A stretch of DNA of 62,000 nt from Tubiluchus corallicola (Eukaryota; Priapulida; Priapulimorpha; Priapulimorphida; Tubiluchidae): contig JAQGDQ010002379.1 in assembly GCA_030141605.1 (NCBI GenBank), positions 1 to 62,000 of the forward strand, given 5' to 3'. Below, piece by piece: positions 38,805 to 61,249 of the stretch. The notes below the pieces were generated by a model. That model was not told the origin of the DNA and did not search any database. It saw only the letters and a program-made list of their open reading frames with translations. Within the stretch, counting starts at the first letter, position 1; the number at the start of each line of letters is the position of its first letter. The position numbers and the translations under genes were made by a program.

Positions 38805-40187
38805 TCACATGAACTTCTTGTAAGCAAGCTCGCTAATAAGTGTAAACAATGCTACACCGATTCCAGATACCATCCCCCAAAAAACTACATTAAGTTGCTC
38901 CACATTAATTGATAACGTGCCTACATGCTGAACAGGTGGGTCTAAGCATTTTTCCGAAGGTTGCAGTAATTGTTGTAGCAGTTTGTCCACAAGACCGTGG
39001 TCTTTTAATGTAGCAAGAGCAGAATTTAGGGCTTCTGTGTAGTTACTTTTCTTTGGTACAACTAATGCTAATGGTGACGATAATTTCAAAAACGGGGAAA
39101 CAGAAAATCTGCATTTTCCATGTAATTCATAATCCTTAATTAAGAACAACTTTGCATAAGTCTCTTCTTCGAAGAAGGTGTATTTTTCAGTAGCTGTCAG
39201 CTCTAATGCTGTTTCTTCCTTGTCAGCAGGTACATTAGGATCCGCTTTCATTCTCTGCCACAGTTTTCTAAATTCTGGTCTGTTTTTCATTTGCATGGTG
39301 GGGCCATACTGACCTACTGTAACAGGGATTATGTCACTGTCTATCAACTCTTGCAATGTAGAGAATGGATAAACTTGCTTGCTTACAAATAATTTACTAA
39401 CCAGTGTGCACGTGTACATGGCTGTGATGATGCAAGCAAAAATCCACCACCATCCGATGAGCATCCTAGCGGATAAACATTCTGGTAAATATGTTCCACC
39501 TTGTTGGAGGTACGACGATAGTGTGAACCGAGTAAAGTACGCCTTACTTTCATTGTTTATCACTGGTTTTTCCAGTTTTCTTTGGCAGTTGCTCCATTTT
39601 ATAATCTCTTCCTCGCTGTGTGGCAGGTTTTTGCTGTAGTCAATATAGTAAAGTATTGTACCCACTACTATGCCATATAATACCAGAAGCAGCCACACGA
39701 GTGTGGTGAATGGGTCTATTATATTGAAACCTTGTAATTGATGTCTTTTTGTGATAAACACATGAGAATTATAAACAAGTGGGTGAAGAAACGTCATGCT
39801 TTTTGCTCTTTCTGGTAACATTGTGGATAATCCCAAAAACAAGTCGAATTCTCCTGTATCAATTACATTTTTTAGAGTTTGCAAATGTTTGATGTATGTC
39901 ACCTTGTACGTAAAGTTTGCTGCTTGGCTGAGCATCCGAAGCAGTTGATCTAGATATGGATTCATCGGATCGTCACTCCATGCTCCCACTCGAAGCATCT
40001 CTCCGTGGAGTAAAAAACCCTGTGTTCTGGGGTTTTTGCCATAAAACGCATTTAAATTGTACTGGTTATACGAGCTGTTGCAATTTTCAGTCCTTGTTTT
40101 AGTTTTACACAACGTTCCTTTGATGCAAAAACATTCAAGGAAATAAAAAACAATGGCGCACGTTTTGAGAAATGATGCAAATGTCAT
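38805..40187 (-). CDS. Intronless ionotropic glutamate receptor-like channel
   Basis: A single 460-residue frame for a ligand-gated cation channel subunit of the plasma membrane. The ATG at 40187 is preferred because it starts a signal peptide (about 1-23, MTFASFLKTCAIVFYFLECF); the frame extends upstream only to a GTG. In order: ligand-binding S1 half (about 60-150, with the conserved Arg in LPERAKSMTF near 127), M1 (158-183), re-entrant pore with the Q/R-site-like QQGG (near 228), M3 (243-268), S2 (275-415, with acidic FFEEET and a PLALVVPKKS block), and M4 (429-452). There is no amino-terminal domain, so it is about half the usual length and resembles short IR or kainate-binding-type members. 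The usual SYTANLAAF gate in M3 is replaced by AMYTCTLVSK. All predicted helices are intact. Confidence 0.88.
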   Translation of the reverse strand: MTFASFLKTCAIVFYFLECFCIKGTLCKTKTRTENCNSSYNQYNLNAFYGKNPRTQGFLLHGEMLRVGAWSDDPMNPYLDQLLRMLSQAANFTYKVTYIKHLQTLKNVIDTGEFDLFLGLSTMLPERAKSMTFLHPLVYNSHVFITKRHQLQGFNIIDPFTTLVWLLLVLYGIVVGTILYYIDYSKNLPHSEEEIIKWSNCQRKLEKPVINNESKAYFTRFTLSSYLQQGGTYLPECLSARMLIGWWWIFACIITAMYTCTLVSKLFVSKQVYPFSTLQELIDSDIIPVTVGQYGPTMQMKNRPEFRKLWQRMKADPNVPADKEETALELTATEKYTFFEEETYAKLFLIKDYELHGKCRFSVSPFLKLSSPLALVVPKKSNYTEALNSALATLKDHGLVDKLLQQLLQPSEKCLDPPVQHVGTLSINVEQLNVVFWGMVSGIGVALFTLISELAYKKFM

Positions 40188-40292
40188 TTTTGCTCTGGAA
40201 GTTTGAATAATAAACTTTAGCTGATTCACATTATACAGTCATAATACGCCTATCCAGGGAGGATGACGATGAAAATGTTTTCAGCTGACCAC

Positions 40293-40299
40293 TTTTATA
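40293..40299 (-). promoter_or_regulatory. TATA box of the iGluR-like gene
   Basis: TATAAAA on the minus strand in the context GGTATAAAAGTGG, about 106 nt before the ATG at 40187. It predicts transcription starting near 40265. Confidence 0.55.
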
Positions 40300-40741
40300 C
40301 CACAATGCCAATGTGTTACATGTACTTTGTCATATATTTGCATTAATCACAATAGTGTGTGCACTAATTCACCAGGTGTGAATCTACATGTTAGTTTTGT
40401 CTGCCACATCTTTCTGGTGTTTAATTAGACTTCTCGTCCTGTTGCCACCTGTGTTAATATTACCACCTAGCTAATGTTACCTCAACACCTAAAATAATAA
40501 CGTATTGAAAAGCAGAATTCTGCAGAACTTACACCGAAAACGTTATTGGCTGTGCATTTGTTTGCTAGGTATCAAAAGATTTGGCTTTTGCATGCGGCAC
40601 TGGAGCTAGCGGATGCGGAAACTGCACAAGAGCAAATATACTACACTTAACCCTGAACGCGAGATGCAAACTGTACATTAAAAACGAAAAGTAACATGTG
40701 ATTAGTGTCTGCTATGTTGATCAAGTCCAGCTTGAGAATGA
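40300..40741. other. Upstream region of the iGluR-like gene
   Basis: No exon or repeat beyond short A/T runs is seen between the TATA box and the pentanucleotide repeat. Confidence 0.45.
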
Positions 40742-41011
40742 AGGATTAGATTGGATTAGACTAGATTAGATTAGATTAGATTAGATTGGATTGGATTGGA
40801 TTGGATTGGATTGGATTAGATTAGATTAGATTAGATTAGATTAGATTAGATTAGAATAGATTAGATTAGATTAGATTAGATTAGATTAGATTAGATTAGA
40901 TTAGATTAGATTAGATTAGATTAGATTAGATTAGATTAGATTAGATTAGATTAGATTAGATTAGATTAGATTAGATTAGATTAGACTAGACTAGACTAGA
41001 CTAGACTGGAT
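40742..41011. repeat. (GATTA)n pentanucleotide repeat
   Basis: More than 50 GATTA units, with GATTG and GACTA variants clustering at the edges. Confidence 0.97.
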
Positions 41012-41107
41012 TAGAAAGAACAAAAATGCAAAAGTGTAGAACAAAGTAGAATAATAAAGATTAGAACAAAATGCAATAAGAGAGGAAATGGGAGGGGAAG
41101 AGAGGAG

Positions 41108-41693
41108 TTGAATCAGATTTTGTATCATTTATGTCTGCATCCATTAATAAACGAAGCCGCTCACTTTTCAGCAGAGTCAAAATCATGCTTAGATCTTATC
41201 ATTACAAATATTCCCAACTGGTTTGCTGGGACGTTTGTACAGACAGCGACTGCCGATGCATACAGACACTGTCCTATATTGAGCCATGTGAAATTTATAT
41301 ATATATATATATATATTAAGTAAAAAGGTATGTGAGGAAAGTTTAGAAGTATGAAAATGTTGATACTTCATATTTTTCAAATCAATTATCAAGTGTAATC
41401 TGGATGCTTTAATAACTCTCAATGTAAACCAAACATTCAAGTTAATTATAGATGCATTTACAAACTGTGTTGTGGATCTATCCCAAATCAAACAGTAATG
41501 ATTCATCGCGGAAACGATCCTTGGATGAATCCCAACATAAGAACACAAAAGCATCATATAATAAATATAAGGAAAGCTCCTAACACTCCACATTGGGATC
41601 AAAATTGTAAGAAATGTCAGGTTAGGATGTGGAATTAACAGACGCAGAATCATCTTTTTACGGATTTTCAAAATTACAGCTCGGACGACGGCA
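41108..41693 (+). mobile_element. LINE ORF2 fragment (endonuclease to RT N-terminus)
   Basis: Plus-strand translation shows LINEAAHFSAESKSCLDLIITNIP and HCPI (end of an AP-type endonuclease domain). A TA repeat and frame breaks follow, then residues reading YENVDTSYFSNQL, FTNCVVDLSQIKQ, RGNDPWMNPNIRTQ and NTPHWDQNCKK, typical of the linker before reverse transcriptase. It stops exactly where the palindrome begins. It does not obviously resume on the other side. Confidence 0.7.
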
Positions 41694-42037
41694 AGTAGTA
41701 TAGATGTTTTGCCTCTGGCCGATTTCCCCACCCCCCCCTTTGGCTGCCCGGGGGGGTGGGGAAAAACACCCCTAAAAAAGTGCGAAAATCCGCGAAAACC
41801 CCTAAAAAAGTGTGAAAACCCGTGTGAAAGTGCGCACGTGACCGAAATCGACGAAAAAGCGCGAAAAACAAAGAAAAACGAAGAAAAGGCGTGTGAAACG
41901 AGGTAAAAATTTTGCAGTTTTTTCCTCCCGCATGGCTTCATTTGGATCGAATGACCTTGAACTCTAGGTCACGTGACCAAAGTTCATTGACCCCTGGATG
42001 GCTTCTTTTTTTGACACCCCATTTTAAACCGCGCAAA

Positions 42038-42135
42038 ACCGCGCGAAAGCATGTGAAAGTGTGTGAAAGTGTGTGAAAGCGCGTGAAAGTGTGTGAAAGT
42101 GCGCGAAAGCGTGTGAAAGTGTGTGAAACGAGGTA
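42038..42135. repeat. GTGTGAAA-type octamer array, left arm
   Basis: About eleven consecutive 8-mers of the form GYGYGAAA (GTGTGAAA, GCGCGAAA, GCGTGAAA). A related looser array of GAAAA-containing units lies at 41775-41905. Twice the array ends in GTGTGAAACGAGGTAAAA (near 41889 and 42119). Confidence 0.9.
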
Positions 42136-42658
42136 AAAAGCGCCTCAAACGAAGAAAAAAGGGAGAAGTGGAGTTCCCGCCGAGGACTAATTAGTGCTAA
42201 TTGGCGCTAATTGGCGAGCCCCTGCCACCCCTCCGCCGCGTGCAAACGTCCGTCCCGGGGGTCGGGGACACCCCCCCCCTACAACCCACCCCTCCGTCAC
42301 GTGGAATCGTCCATTGCAGGCAATGAGGGAAATCTTCCCCCCCCCCCACTCGCGCAGTGCCGGCCCTTTTCCGCGACCACTTCTCTCTCTCGGGTGCCCT
42401 CCCTTTTCCGCGACCACTTCTCTCGCGGGTTTAGATGTGTGTGTGTGTGTGTGTGTGTGGAGATTTATTTCAAACGCCAAAGTTCGATAAATGCATTTTC
42501 ACAAATCTTTTTTATTGATGGATTACAAAAAATTTTTTTACATTTTTTATGCAAAATACATACGTGCTAAAACTAGATTATTATTATTATGGTGACATGA
42601 TAGTTCTACATTTTACGTTTTTTCGCAAATTACACAAATTACGCAAATTACAGTAAAA

Positions 42659-43249
42659 CTACACTAATGACGACGAGTGAGTACATGGATTGTCGTCGTC
42701 GTCGTCGATGTGATACAGACAAACGTTATTGTTGTTAAAAACGAATTCGTTAAATTTGTGGAAAACGCGAGAGAAATCCTCGACCTTTGTCCCGCCCATC
42801 ATTATTATGCTTCCGGTGTGAAAAATGTTCAGAGTAATTTGCTCGCATTTGCAAGTTAGTTTGGGAAATAGTTCCACTTCGTAAAACACTTCTCTAAATG
42901 AATGCGTCGAAGGACGAACGAGTTCTTCGTACAGTGCACCCAGTTTCAATCTGCAGCGAATTTTGGCTCTGGCGGTGATGGTGCGAATTGCGATCCCGTC
43001 GGCGGGCGTCAGTCCGAGACCTTTCGAGAGTTCTTCGATCGCATTGCGTAGTACTTTTTCCTCCGAAAAACCGTTGGCCACCACGGAGCCGGAGGCAAAA
43101 ATCATCAGCGTCCCGCCCAGTCGCTTTAGCAGAACCATTTGCGGTTTTCTTTCGTAGCGTCTTCCGCCCGTTCTCCGCCGGAGTTTGTTCAGATCGAAGC
43201 GCTGCGAGAACGAAGCCGTGGCGACGATGTTGACCGTTTGGACTGACAC
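42659..43249 (-). CDS. TATA-box-binding-protein-like protein, left-arm copy
   Basis: A TBP places transcription initiation complexes on promoter DNA; virus-like elements sometimes carry diverged copies. From VSVQTVNIVATASF the frame follows the whole saddle core. Repeat 1 has RYERKPQMVLLKRL and TLMIFASGSVVANG; a middle segment has AIRTITARAKIRC; repeat 2 has EVELFPKLTC and ITLNIFHTGSIIMMGG. At about 196 residues it is close to the 180-residue core length, plus a tail with DDDDD. No ATG precedes the core: the frame is open far upstream but overlaps the 170-residue ORF in the -1 frame. Expression may need a frameshift, a splice or a non-AUG start. The DNA-contacting phenylalanines are only partly kept. 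Confidence 0.75.
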   Translation of the reverse strand: MSVQTVNIVATASFSQRFDLNKLRRRTGGRRYERKPQMVLLKRLGGTLMIFASGSVVANGFSEEKVLRNAIEELSKGLGLTPADGIAIRTITARAKIRCRLKLGALYEELVRPSTHSFREVFYEVELFPKLTCKCEQITLNIFHTGSIIMMGGTKVEDFSRVFHKFNEFVFNNNNVCLYHIDDDDDNPCTHSSSLV

Positions 43250-43701
43250 GTTAGAACGTAGTTGGCAATTGTTTCGGACGCCCGAACCGCTCTGCCTTGT
43301 CCGTTGCTCTGCCAACGTATGGCGGGCGGCGGGTGCTCGCTTTCCAGATCCTCTACGCGTATGACCACGCGATTTTTGGGGAGATGTTTTTTGACGAAAT
43401 CGTACATCTCTGCTCCCTTGACGTAGGTGATCCCGCCTCTGGTGGTCTGTCGTAGAATGTTTTCCAATTCTGCGTACTCGATCATTCCCTCCTCCCACGA
43501 GATGCCGTGTATGTGTCTGATTAGGTAGTTGTAGGTGGATCGCTTGTGCTGGGGAACACGATTCCAGGGGTGGGGCGGTTTGAAGGTGTAGTTGTGATAT
43601 ATGCCGGTCTCTATTTCGCGAATTACCAAATTTTTGACCAGGTATTCTTCTTTTCCGCACTGGAAGGCATCTACGGTGAGAACTATGCTCGATTCAGACA
43701 T
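43189..43701 (-). CDS. 170-residue protein of unknown function, left-arm copy
   Basis: Real ATG at 43701 (MSESSIVLTVDAFQ). Notable blocks are FKPPHPWNRVPQHKRSTYNY, HGISWEEGMIEYAELENIL and YVKGAEMYDFVKKHLP. The alternating Asp/Glu motifs and the YVKG block recall uncharacterised proteins in cnidarian and insect virus-like loci, possibly with an RNase H-like fold, but I cannot confirm a fold or catalytic residues. It starts inside the stop region of the small basic ORF (shared ATGTCTGA). The last 20 residues are Arg/Ser-rich and probably spurious, because there the DNA encodes the TBP-like core in another frame. Confidence 0.65.
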   Translation of the reverse strand: MSESSIVLTVDAFQCGKEEYLVKNLVIREIETGIYHNYTFKPPHPWNRVPQHKRSTYNYLIRHIHGISWEEGMIEYAELENILRQTTRGGITYVKGAEMYDFVKKHLPKNRVVIRVEDLESEHPPPAIRWQSNGQGRAVRASETIANYVLTCQSKRSTSSPRLRSRSASI

Positions 43702-43924
43702 CTGTGACGATGGGGGGTCCTTCTACGCCGTCGGCAACGAGTTTTCCTTCGATGACGATTTGCTTGTGATTGTTCACAAATTCCAGAGACTTGATTTTTT
43801 CGAAGGTGTATTTTTTTATGACCTTGTTGGGGGCACTCTTGCGTGCGTTGGCGCGCTTGCCGCCCCGCGTCCCCGCTTGTTGTTGTTGCTTGCGAGGAAC
43901 GGTGGTTAGAGGTTGTTTGAAATC
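43694..43924 (-). CDS. Small basic protein, left-arm copy
   Basis: 76 codons after an acceptor-like tract at 43944-43925. Gln/Arg/Lys-rich start (PRKQQQQAGTRGGKRANARK), then KKYTFEKIKSLEFVNNHKQI. There is no ATG in this frame; only a TTG lies upstream at 43975. It may therefore be a 3' exon joined to an upstream ORF, or be initiated unusually. It overlaps the next ORF by 8 bases. Function unknown; the basic segment suggests nucleic-acid binding. Confidence 0.5.
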   Translation of the reverse strand, partial: DFKQPLTTVPRKQQQQAGTRGGKRANARKSAPNKVIKKYTFEKIKSLEFVNNHKQIVIEGKLVADGVEGPPIVTDV

Positions 43925-44233
43925 CTGCAAGAGAAGAAGAACAATAGTTATAGTATTGTTGTTCGCTAACGACAACTAGGCATTTTTGATGAGCCATTCT
44001 TTCAGATTTCTAGGTTTTTTGGGGGCAGTGGGGGTGAGCACCATCGGCGGCGATGGAGGGGGCGTCGCGGAAATTACGAGTTTGTCTTCTTCTTTATCAT
44101 CATCTTTCTCCTCTTCCTCCTCCTCCTCTCGAAAGATGTCCATTCGTGTCCCTCTCTCGCGTCTGCTTTTACACGGAGGGGCGGAGGTGCCGACGTCCGT
44201 GTCTGGCAGACTTCTTTCCGTCCAGTTTGTCCA
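43902..44233. other. Asymmetric spacer of the palindrome (332 bp)
   Basis: Single-copy centre between the arms. It holds the acidic ORF and the acceptor-like tract on the minus strand, so only the left arm keeps its natural upstream sequence. Confidence 0.85.
43976..44143 (-). CDS. Acidic proline-rich ORF in the spacer
   Basis: ATG at 44143 gives MDIFREEEEEEEKDDDKEED, then a Pro-rich stretch and a C-terminal RNLKEWLIKNA; 55 residues. The frame stays open upstream through the spacer (NWTNWTERSLPDTD...), so this is more likely the C-terminal part of a longer protein cut by the palindrome junction. The antisense continuation into the right arm is a shadow. The product is not recognised. Confidence 0.45.
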   Translation of the reverse strand: MDIFREEEEEEEKDDDKEEDKLVISATPPPSPPMVLTPTAPKKPRNLKEWLIKNA

Positions 44234-44440
44234 GTTCCTCGCAAGCAACAACAACAAGCGGGGACGCGGGGCGGCAAGCGCGCCAACGCACGCAAGAGTG
44301 CCCCCAACAAGGTCATAAAAAAATACACCTTCGAAAAAATCAAGTCTCTGGAATTTGTGAACAATCACAAGCAAATCGTCATCGAAGGAAAACTCGTTGC
44401 CGACGGCGTAGAAGGACCCCCCATCGTCACAGATGTCTGA
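44234..44440 (+). pseudogene. Small basic ORF, right-arm copy, 5' end lost
   Basis: Same product as the left copy, but the arm begins within it (at VPRKQQQQ). Its natural upstream sequence is replaced by spacer DNA in antisense orientation, so expression is doubtful. Confidence 0.55.
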
Positions 44441-44945
44441 ATCGAGCATAGTTCTCACCGTAGATGCCTTCCAGTGCGGAAAAGAAGAATACCTGGTCAA
44501 AAATTTGGTAATTCGCGAAATAGAGACCGGCATATATCACAACTACACCTTCAAACCGCCCCACCCCTGGAATCGTGTTCCCCAGCACAAGCGATCCACC
44601 TACAACTACCTAATCAGACACATACACGGCATCTCGTGGGAGGAGGGAATGATCGAGTACGCAGAATTGGAAAACATTCTACGACAGACCACCAGAGGCA
44701 GGATCACCTACGTCAAGGGAGCAGAGATGTACGATTTCGTCAAAAAACATCTCCCCAAAAATCGCGTGGTCATACGCGTAGAGGATCTGGAAAGCGACCA
44801 CCCGCCGCCCGCCATACGTTGGCAGAGCAACGGACGAGGCAGAGCGGTTCGGGCGTCCGAAACGATTGCCAACTATGTTCTAACGTGTCAGTCCAAACGG
44901 TCAACATCGTCGCCACGGCTTCGTTCTCGCAGCGCTTCGATCTGA
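44433..44945 (+). CDS. 170-residue protein of unknown function, right-arm copy
   Basis: Intact duplicate with ATG at 44433. It differs from the left copy at a handful of residues (G to R, E to D, Q to R). No stop or frameshift has appeared since duplication. The upstream regulatory context differs from the left copy because the spacer is asymmetric. Confidence 0.65.
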   Translation: MSESSIVLTVDAFQCGKEEYLVKNLVIREIETGIYHNYTFKPPHPWNRVPQHKRSTYNYLIRHIHGISWEEGMIEYAELENILRQTTRGRITYVKGAEMYDFVKKHLPKNRVVIRVEDLESDHPPPAIRWQSNGRGRAVRASETIANYVLTCQSKRSTSSPRLRSRSASI

Positions 44946-45475
44946 ACGAACTCCGGCGGAGAACGGGCGGAAGACGCTACGAAAGAAAACCGCAAATGCT
45001 TCTGCTAAAGCGACTGGGCGGGACGCTGATGATTTTTGCCTCCGGCTCCGTGGTGGCCAACGGTTTTTCGGAGGAAAAAGTACTACGCAATGCGATCGAA
45101 GAACTCTCGAAAGGTCTCGGACTGACGCCCGCCGACGGGATCGCAATTCGCACCATCACCGCCAGAGCCAAAATTCGCTGCAGATTGAAACTGGGTGCAC
45201 TGTACGAAGAACTCGTTCGTCCTTCGACGCATTCTTTTAGAGAAGTGTTTTACGAAGTGGAACTATTTCCCAAACTAACTTGCAAATGCGAGCAAATTAC
45301 TCTGAACATTTTTCACACCGGAAGCATAATAATGATGGGCGGGACAAAGGTCGAGGATTTCTCTCACGTTTTCCGCAAATTTAACGAATTCGTTTTTAAC
45401 AACAATAACGTTTGTCTGTATCACATCGACGACGACGACGACAATCCATGTACTCGCTCGTCGTCATTAGTGTAG
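44885..45475 (+). CDS. TATA-box-binding-protein-like protein, right-arm copy
   Basis: Full two-repeat core in the same -1 overlap relation to the 170-residue ORF. It differs at four or five residues from the left copy (K to E after DLN, V to L, R to H, H to R), with no disruption. This fits recent duplication or ongoing gene conversion. Confidence 0.75.
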   Translation: MSVQTVNIVATASFSQRFDLNELRRRTGGRRYERKPQMLLLKRLGGTLMIFASGSVVANGFSEEKVLRNAIEELSKGLGLTPADGIAIRTITARAKIRCRLKLGALYEELVRPSTHSFREVFYEVELFPKLTCKCEQITLNIFHTGSIIMMGGTKVEDFSHVFRKFNEFVFNNNNVCLYHIDDDDDNPCTRSSSLV

Positions 45476-46004
45476 TTTTACTGTAATTTGCATAATTTGT
45501 GTAATTTGCGAAAAAAACGTAAAATGTAGAACTATCACGTCACCATAATAATAATAATAATCTAGTTTTAGCACGTATGTATTTTGCATAAAAAAATGTA
45601 AAAAAAATTTTTTGTAATCCATCAATAAAAAAGATTTGTGAAAATGCATTTATCGAACTTTGGCGTTTGAAATAAATCTCCACACACACACACACACACA
45701 CACATCTAAACCCGCGAGAGAAGTGGTCGCGGAAAAGGGAGGGCACCCGAGAGAGAGAAGTGGTCGCGGAAAAGGGCCGGCACTGCGCGAGTGGGGGGGG
45801 GGAAGATTTCCCTCATTGCCTGCAATGGACGATTCCACGTGACGGAGGGGTGGGTTGCAGGGGGGGTGTCCCCGACCCCCGGGACGGACGTTTGCACGCG
45901 GCGGAGGGGTGGCAGGGGCTCGCCAATTAGCGCCAATTAGCACTAATTAGTCCTCGGCGGGAACTCCACTTCTCCCTTTTTCTTCGTTTGAGGCGCTTTT
46001 TACC

Positions 46005-46092
46005 TCGTTTCACACACTTTCACACGCTTTCGCGCACTTTCACACACTTTCACGCGCTTTCACACACTTTCACATGCTTTCGCGCGGTTTTG
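46005..46092. repeat. TTTCACAC-type octamer array, right arm
   Basis: Mirror copy of the left-arm array, here read as TTTCACAC, TTTCGCGC and TTTCACGC units, with the looser array at 46225-46355. Confidence 0.9.
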
Positions 46093-46891
46093 CGCGGTTT
46101 AAAATGGGGTGTCAAAAAAAGAAGCCATCCAGGGGTCAATGAACTTTGGTCACGTGACCTAGAGTTCAAGGTCATTCGATCCAAATGAAGCCATGCGGGA
46201 GGGAAAAACTGCAAAATTTTTACCTCGTTTCACACGCCTTTTCTTCGTTTTTCTTTGTTTTTCGCGCTTTTTCGTCGATTTCGGTCACGTGCGCACTTTC
46301 ACACGGGTTTTCACACTTTTTTAGGGGTTTTCGCGGATTTTCGCACTTTTTTAGGGGTGTTTTTCCCCACCCCCCCGGGCAGCCAAAGGGGGGGTGGGGA
46401 AATCGGCCAGAGGCAAAACATCTATACTACTGAGGCCGAAATACCTGGGAAAGTTAAAGTTGTCCAAAAGTCCTGTAAGACCTTCACGACCTGGTAGAAC
46501 CAGTACTTGACAATAATTATTGAAATTATCTCTTTTACTGCATTTGTCACAGACTGGCAATGTTTAAAGCATGTGACGCAAATTGTGGCCTTCAACTATA
46601 GGTGACAGTAGGAAATTGTAATAAAACCCATCGACCTGTTTTTGTGACTTGATTATAGCTTTTTAATATAAGGCTTAGTTCTAAAAATCCTAACGTTGAT
46701 TGGGATAATATGTACAAAACATCCAGGTTACAGAATTCTTGAGATTCGAACACCAAACTATCACTGTCCGTTTGTTTTGGATTTTTTTTTGTAAAAAATA
46801 AACCAAAACAGGTACACCAGGGGAAAGTAATTTTTGTTATTATAATGGTTATTCTCGCGGTGATTTCCAAATAGTTGTTTTCTTTTTATAG

Positions 46892-60994
<14,103 letters not shown>

Positions 60995-61037
60995 ACAGAT
61001 TAATTTTTGATGTAAACTGTCTGTGATGAGATATGTA

Positions 61038-61043
61038 AATAAA
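61038..61043 (+). terminator. Polyadenylation signal of the PLEKHG7-like gene
   Basis: AATAAA 44 nt after the stop codon, followed by T-rich sequence. Confidence 0.75.
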
Positions 61044-61249
61044 TTTTATTGTTCAGTAAAACAGTAGCTTTTAATTGGCTTTTTTCCTTTTTAACTTATT
61101 GTTCAAACTAGCGATATTATAATCAATATTGCACATGCAAAAGCATTAAAAGAACCTTTCTAAGATGATTAGCACTATTGGCACTAATTGGGAACTCTTC
61201 GCTCTCCGTTTACTAAATGTAGTGTTCGGCTAACTTCGTTTATTTTTAG

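Larger units (their letters stand above)
41694..43901 (-). repeat. Left arm of a 4.7-kb palindrome (2208 bp)
   Basis: Nearly perfectly complementary to 44234-46431. It carries, reading away from the centre, a small basic ORF, a 170-residue ORF, a TBP-like ORF, a (GT)n run, C-rich tracts and an octamer array. GC content is visibly higher than in the flanking host DNA. Confidence 0.97.
44234..46431 (+). repeat. Right arm of the palindrome (2198 bp)
   Basis: Reverse-complement copy of the left arm. Scattered substitutions change several residues (for example RGGITY to RGRITY, ESEHPP to ESDHPP, LNKLRR to LNELRR). The two arms have also drifted in C- and G-run and AAT-run lengths. Confidence 0.97.

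Noticed and set aside
40188-40229. Fourteen extra N-terminal residues for the iGluR-like protein
   Set aside because: They would need a GTG start; the ATG at 40187 begins a good signal peptide.
41189-41941. 250-residue minus-strand protein at the left palindrome edge
   Set aside because: It fuses palindrome arm sequence with the antisense of a LINE fragment and has no family pattern.
42187-42570. Pro- and Gly-rich ORFs in the arms
   Set aside because: They span C runs and a GT repeat, lie on both strands and show no conserved pattern.
43976-44533. 185-residue minus-strand ORF crossing spacer and right arm
   Set aside because: Its first half is the antisense of the 170-residue and basic ORFs of the right arm. 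Only the spacer part could be real.
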